Origin: an uncultured Verrucomicrobia subdivision 3 bacterium
GTDB lineage: Bacteria; Verrucomicrobiota; Verrucomicrobiae; Limisphaerales; CAMLLE01
Direction of reading: 5' to 3'
Length of the DNA stretch: 8,996 bases
Assembly (NCBI GenBank): GCA_946480555.1
Contig: CAMLLE010000090.1
Span: forward strand, 1-8,996
The notes under the pieces were generated by a model that saw only the letters and a list, made by a program, of their open reading frames with translations, did not search any database and had not been told where the DNA came from. Positions 6,772 to 8,996 of the stretch are shown one piece after another. A program made the translations under genes and the position numbers. Numbering within the stretch: the first letter of the stretch is position 1; each line of letters starts with the position of its first letter.

Positions 6772-6960
6772 ATGACGGGTAGCATTCACATCGGTCTCGC
6801 CTGTTTGGGCGCGGCCCTGGGTGTCGGTCTCATCGGTATGAAGGCATCGGAAGCGGTCGGCCGGAATCCTGGCGCTGCGACCAAGATCCTCGTGCAGGCG
6901 ATTCTGAGCACCGCGTTCGCGGAAGGTATCGTGTTCTTCGCGATCTTCCTGGCGAAGTAA
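6772..6960 (+). CDS. atpE: F1Fo ATP synthase subunit c
   Basis: A 62-residue hairpin protein of two transmembrane helices that forms the rotor ring. Helix 1 (about 5-27) carries the glycine-rich packing pattern GAALGVGLIG. The polar loop is VGRNPGA (29-35), with the conserved R-N-P that contacts gamma and epsilon. Helix 2 (about 37-61) carries the ion-binding carboxylate E51 in FAEGIVFF. The residue after the glutamate is Gly, and helix 1 has no glutamine at the usual Na+ ligand position, which points to proton rather than sodium coupling (an inference from known ring structures). The protein is at the short end of the family; most members have 70-90 residues, and the missing part is at the N-terminus. 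It is followed by a strong hairpin before atpF. Confidence 0.96.
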   Translation: MTGSIHIGLACLGAALGVGLIGMKASEAVGRNPGAATKILVQAILSTAFAEGIVFFAIFLAK

Positions 6961-6967
6961 GTGATCT

Positions 6968-6993
6968 GGCGCGGGGCCGAAAGGCTCCGCGCC
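6968..6993 (+). other. Stable RNA hairpin with GAAA tetraloop between atpE and atpF
   Basis: GGCGCGGGGCC (6968-6978) pairs with GGCTCCGCGCC (6983-6993) as 11 pairs, one of them G-T, closed by the GNRA tetraloop GAAA (6979-6982). It begins 8 bases after the atpE stop and ends 20 bases before atpF. The following bases are only moderately T-rich, so it could be an mRNA 3'-end stabiliser or a leaky terminator favouring subunit c. Confidence 0.75.
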
Positions 6994-7013
6994 TTCCGTT
7001 CGTTTGATTGTCT

Positions 7014-7559
7014 ATGAATCCTGATATTCTGTTTGCCGCCGCAGGGCTGGCTGATATTGCCAAGGAAACCGGCGAGACGTTCGGTTTCAATACGCAGCTT
7101 TTCATTTCGCAGGTCATCAGCTTTTGCGTGGTGGCGTTCCTCCTGCATCGCTTTGCCTATAAGCCGATCCTGAAAGTCCTCGAAGAACGCCGCGAGCGCA
7201 TCGCGCAATCGCTGGCTGACGCGGACAAAATCAAACAGGACCTCGCGAGCGCCCAGGCGAAGGCTCAGGAAATTCTAAGCCAGGCCAACGTTCAGGCGAA
7301 CAAGGCGATTGAAGACGCTCGCGCTGCTGCAGCGAAGGTGCAGGAAGCTGAAACGCAGAAAGCGATTGCTGCCGCTGAGCAGATTATCTCAAAAGCCCGC
7401 GAAGCCGCCGCCGCCGATCACGCGCGCATGCTGGCTGAACTGAAGCGGGAAGTCGGTCGTTTGGTTGTTCAAACGACGGCCACAGTCACAGGCAAAATCC
7501 TGACCGCCGACGACCAGAAACGTCTGGCAGACGAAACCGCGAAACAGTTGGTTCGGTAA
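7014..7559 (+). CDS. atpF: F1Fo ATP synthase subunit b
   Basis: A 181-residue peripheral-stalk subunit. An N-terminal segment of about 27 residues precedes one transmembrane helix (about 28-46, LFISQVISFCVVAFLLHRF). Then comes the conserved YKPILKVLEERRERI hinge motif (49-63) and a long alanine-, glutamate- and lysine-rich coiled coil (about 60-150) that dimerises and reaches the delta subunit on top of F1. The C-terminal part (about 150-181) is amphipathic, as expected for delta binding. Start ATG 7014 is preferred over the TTG two codons earlier. Only one b-type gene is seen, so a b2 homodimer is likely. No clear ribosome site is visible; the preceding hairpin may affect its translation. 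Confidence 0.95.
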   Translation: MNPDILFAAAGLADIAKETGETFGFNTQLFISQVISFCVVAFLLHRFAYKPILKVLEERRERIAQSLADADKIKQDLASAQAKAQEILSQANVQANKAIEDARAAAAKVQEAETQKAIAAAEQIISKAREAAAADHARMLAELKREVGRLVVQTTATVTGKILTADDQKRLADETAKQLVR

Positions 7560-7563
7560 TCTG

Positions 7564-7589
7564 AGATTTCAATTTTGAAATTTCAAATC
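7564..7589. repeat. A+T-rich nested palindromes in the atpF-atpH spacer
   Basis: Within the 44-base spacer, ATTTCAA (7566-7572) and TTGAAAT (7575-7581) form one dyad, and TTGAAATTTCAA (7575-7586) is a perfect 12-bp palindrome overlapping it. Its composition differs sharply from the G+C-rich genes around it. Confidence 0.6.
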
Positions 7590-7603
7590 CAGCAAAGCGT
7601 GGA

Positions 7604-7996
7604 ATGAAAATCACCAAACAAGCCCGTCGCGATGCCAAGCAACTCTTCCGGAGCTGCGTTGTGAATGGTGTTCTCGATGAGGCCAAAGCCAAGCAGGTGG
7701 TGGCGCAGCTGATCGCGTTGAAGCCGCGCGGTTTTGAAGCAATCCTCTCGCACTTCCAACGACTAGTGAAGCTCGACATCGAGCGTCGCACCGCTGTGGT
7801 TGAGAGTGCTGCTCCCGTTTCACCGGAACTCCAGGCATCAGTCACCAGCCAGCTCGCCAAGTTGTATGGGAATGGCTTGAGCATTTCTTTCGCGCAGAAC
7901 CCGTCATTAATTGGCGGTCTGAGAATCAAAGTGGGCAGCGATGTTTATGACGGCAGCGTGAAGGCGCGCCTCGCCGCACTTGAAGCCAGTCTGTAA
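7604..7996 (+). CDS. atpH: F1Fo ATP synthase subunit delta, short form
   Basis: A 130-residue protein, clearly shorter than the usual 170-185. The C-terminal part is standard delta: [12 protein letters not shown] (65-76) matches the start of the C-terminal domain, and [20 protein letters not shown] (99-118) followed by a helix to the end is the family signature. The N-terminal helical bundle, which normally has six helices and caps the alpha3beta3 head, is compressed to about 60 residues: helix one (RDAKQLFRS), a second helix, and then directly the segment leading to the C-terminal domain. The frame is intact from an ATG with its own spacer and the codon use matches its neighbours, so it does not look like a pseudogene. 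Position between atpF and atpA confirms identity. Whether the lost helices are typical of the lineage cannot be told here. Confidence 0.9.
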   Translation: MKITKQARRDAKQLFRSCVVNGVLDEAKAKQVVAQLIALKPRGFEAILSHFQRLVKLDIERRTAVVESAAPVSPELQASVTSQLAKLYGNGLSISFAQNPSLIGGLRIKVGSDVYDGSVKARLAALEASL

Positions 7997-8010
7997 TTTA
8001 CGATTTACGA
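7997..8010. repeat. Exact tandem repeat in the atpH-atpA spacer
   Basis: TTTACGA occurs twice in a row (7997-8003 and 8004-8010) directly after the atpH stop. Like the atpF-atpH spacer it is A+T-rich; it may be remains of a short spacer repeat. Confidence 0.6.
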
Positions 8011-8031
8011 AGAACGGAAACGAAATCTGAT

Positions 8032-8996
8032 ATGAGCAATCTTCTCCAGGAAATTGAAGCGCAAATCGCAGGCGTGAAGACGTCCGTCGCGAAGCAGAAC
8101 GTCGGCATCGTCCGCGAAATCTCGGACGGCGTCGCCAAGATCGAAGGCCTCACCGACGCGATGCTCAACGAGATGCTCGACTTCGGAAACGGAGTTGTCG
8201 GCATCGCGCTGAACCTCGAAGAAACCGAAGTTGGCGCAATCATTCTCGGCGATTACCTCTCGGTGCATGAAGGCTCCGAGGTCAAGACCACGGGCAAGCT
8301 GCTCTCGGTTCCAGTCGGCAAAGGCCTGCTCGGTCGCGTGGTGGACACGCTCGGTCGTCCGGTCGATGGTAAAGGCCCGATCAAGGAAAGCGCTTTCTAC
8401 CCCGTCGAAAAGATCGCTCCCGGCATCGTGAAGCGTAAATCCGTCAGCCAGCCGGTGCAGACCGGTATCATGGCGATTGACGCGATGATTCCGATTGGCC
8501 GCGGCCAGCGCGAATTGATCATTGGCGACCGTTCCACGGGCAAAACCACGATCGGCGTGGACACGATGATCAATCAGGCCCGCATTAACAATCAGGCGAA
8601 GCAGTCTGACGGCACGTTCCCGAAGGACTTCCGCCCGATCTACAACATCTACGTCGCCGTCGGTCAAAAGCAGTCGAACATCGCCCGCGTGATCGCGGAA
8701 CTCGAAAAAGCCGGCGCAATGGAATACACCATCGTCGTTGTGGCTGCGGCGTCCGATTCTGCCGCGAACCAATATCTCGCTCCGTTCGCTGGTGCGGCAA
8801 TGGGCGAATGGTTCATGGATAACGGCATGGACGCGTTGATCATTTTCGACGATCTCTCCAAGCAAGCCGTTGCTTACCGTCAAGTGTCGCTGGTGCTCAA
8901 GCGTCCGTCCGGTCGCGAGGCTTATCCGGGTGACGTGTTCTACCTGCACAGCCGCTTGCTCGAACGTTCCGCTCGCGTTTCCGAGAAGTATGGCAA
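8032..8996 (+). CDS. atpA: F1Fo ATP synthase subunit alpha, 3' partial
   Basis: The frame from ATG 8032 is open to the window end: 321 complete codons of a protein normally about 500-520 long. The N-terminal barrel includes [18 protein letters not shown] (23-40) and the LGRPVDG motif (107-113). The noncatalytic nucleotide-binding domain has the P-loop GDRSTGKT (165-172), where the family almost always has GDRQTGKT. Further motifs are AVGQKQS (209-215), the Walker B strand ALIIFDD (268-274), [11 protein letters not shown] and the [19 protein letters not shown] stretch. About 15 extra residues after TMINQ (around 183-201) enlarge a loop compared with E. coli; mitochondrial alpha has a loop of similar type. 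The start is supported by the common [12 protein letters not shown]-terminus; the ribosome site is weak. Genes for gamma, beta and epsilon should follow. Confidence 0.97.
   Translation, partial: MSNLLQEIEAQIAGVKTSVAKQNVGIVREISDGVAKIEGLTDAMLNEMLDFGNGVVGIALNLEETEVGAIILGDYLSVHEGSEVKTTGKLLSVPVGKGLLGRVVDTLGRPVDGKGPIKESAFYPVEKIAPGIVKRKSVSQPVQTGIMAIDAMIPIGRGQRELIIGDRSTGKTTIGVDTMINQARINNQAKQSDGTFPKDFRPIYNIYVAVGQKQSNIARVIAELEKAGAMEYTIVVVAAASDSAANQYLAPFAGAAMGEWFMDNGMDALIIFDDLSKQAVAYRQVSLVLKRPSGREAYPGDVFYLHSRLLERSARVSEKYG

Noticed and set aside
8005..8949. Long minus-strand open frame of 314 codons opposite atpA
   Set aside because: It is the antisense shadow of a highly conserved atpA frame; its Asp/His/Arg/Val-rich composition is typical of such shadows.
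1..8996. Mobile element, CRISPR or defence system
   Set aside because: No transposase, integrase, direct-repeat array, restriction or toxin-antitoxin motifs are present on either strand.

Overview
The window most likely comes from a Verrucomicrobiota genome (or a close PVC relative), by inference. The main clues are a stand-alone type II prepilin-like protein with an H-X9-DG motif, an FHA protein carrying a B-box-like cysteine/histidine cluster, many genes without a clear Shine-Dalgarno sequence, moderately high G+C, and A+T-rich palindromic or tandem spacers between genes. No mobile element, CRISPR array, tRNA or rRNA was found.

Layout, left to right. Bases 1-530 (+) are the 3' part of an SDR oxidoreductase resembling the YjmF/UxuB-type D-mannonate oxidoreductases. 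Next come an exported protein with two PRC-barrel-like domains (774-1625, +) and a prepilin-like H-X9-DG protein (1769-2635, +). Facing them on the minus strand is an ECF sigma factor (3595-4107) translationally coupled by an ATGA overlap to a one-pass membrane protein that is probably its anti-sigma factor (2840-3598). An ECF-type promoter sits directly before the sigma gene. A 304-base gap with no gene follows, then a cytoplasmic FHA/zinc-cluster protein (4412-5023, -) and a thioredoxin-like [2Fe-2S] ferredoxin (5119-5493, -).

From 5721 to the end (+) lies the start of an F1Fo ATP synthase operon: atpB (a), atpE (c), atpF (b), atpH (delta) and the first 321 codons of atpA (alpha). Subunits gamma, beta and epsilon presumably follow outside the window. 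No atpI or atpZ precedes atpB. A perfect 14-bp palindrome lies in the atpB/ferredoxin divergent region, and an 11-bp GAAA-tetraloop hairpin sits between atpE and atpF, where it could help make more subunit c than subunit b.

I see no clearly new multi-gene system. The most useful leads are the unusually short delta subunit (130 aa), a Q-to-S change in the alpha-subunit P-loop, the atpE-atpF hairpin, the palindrome before atpB, and the apparently self-controlled ECF/anti-sigma pair with an unrecognised extracytoplasmic sensor-like domain.
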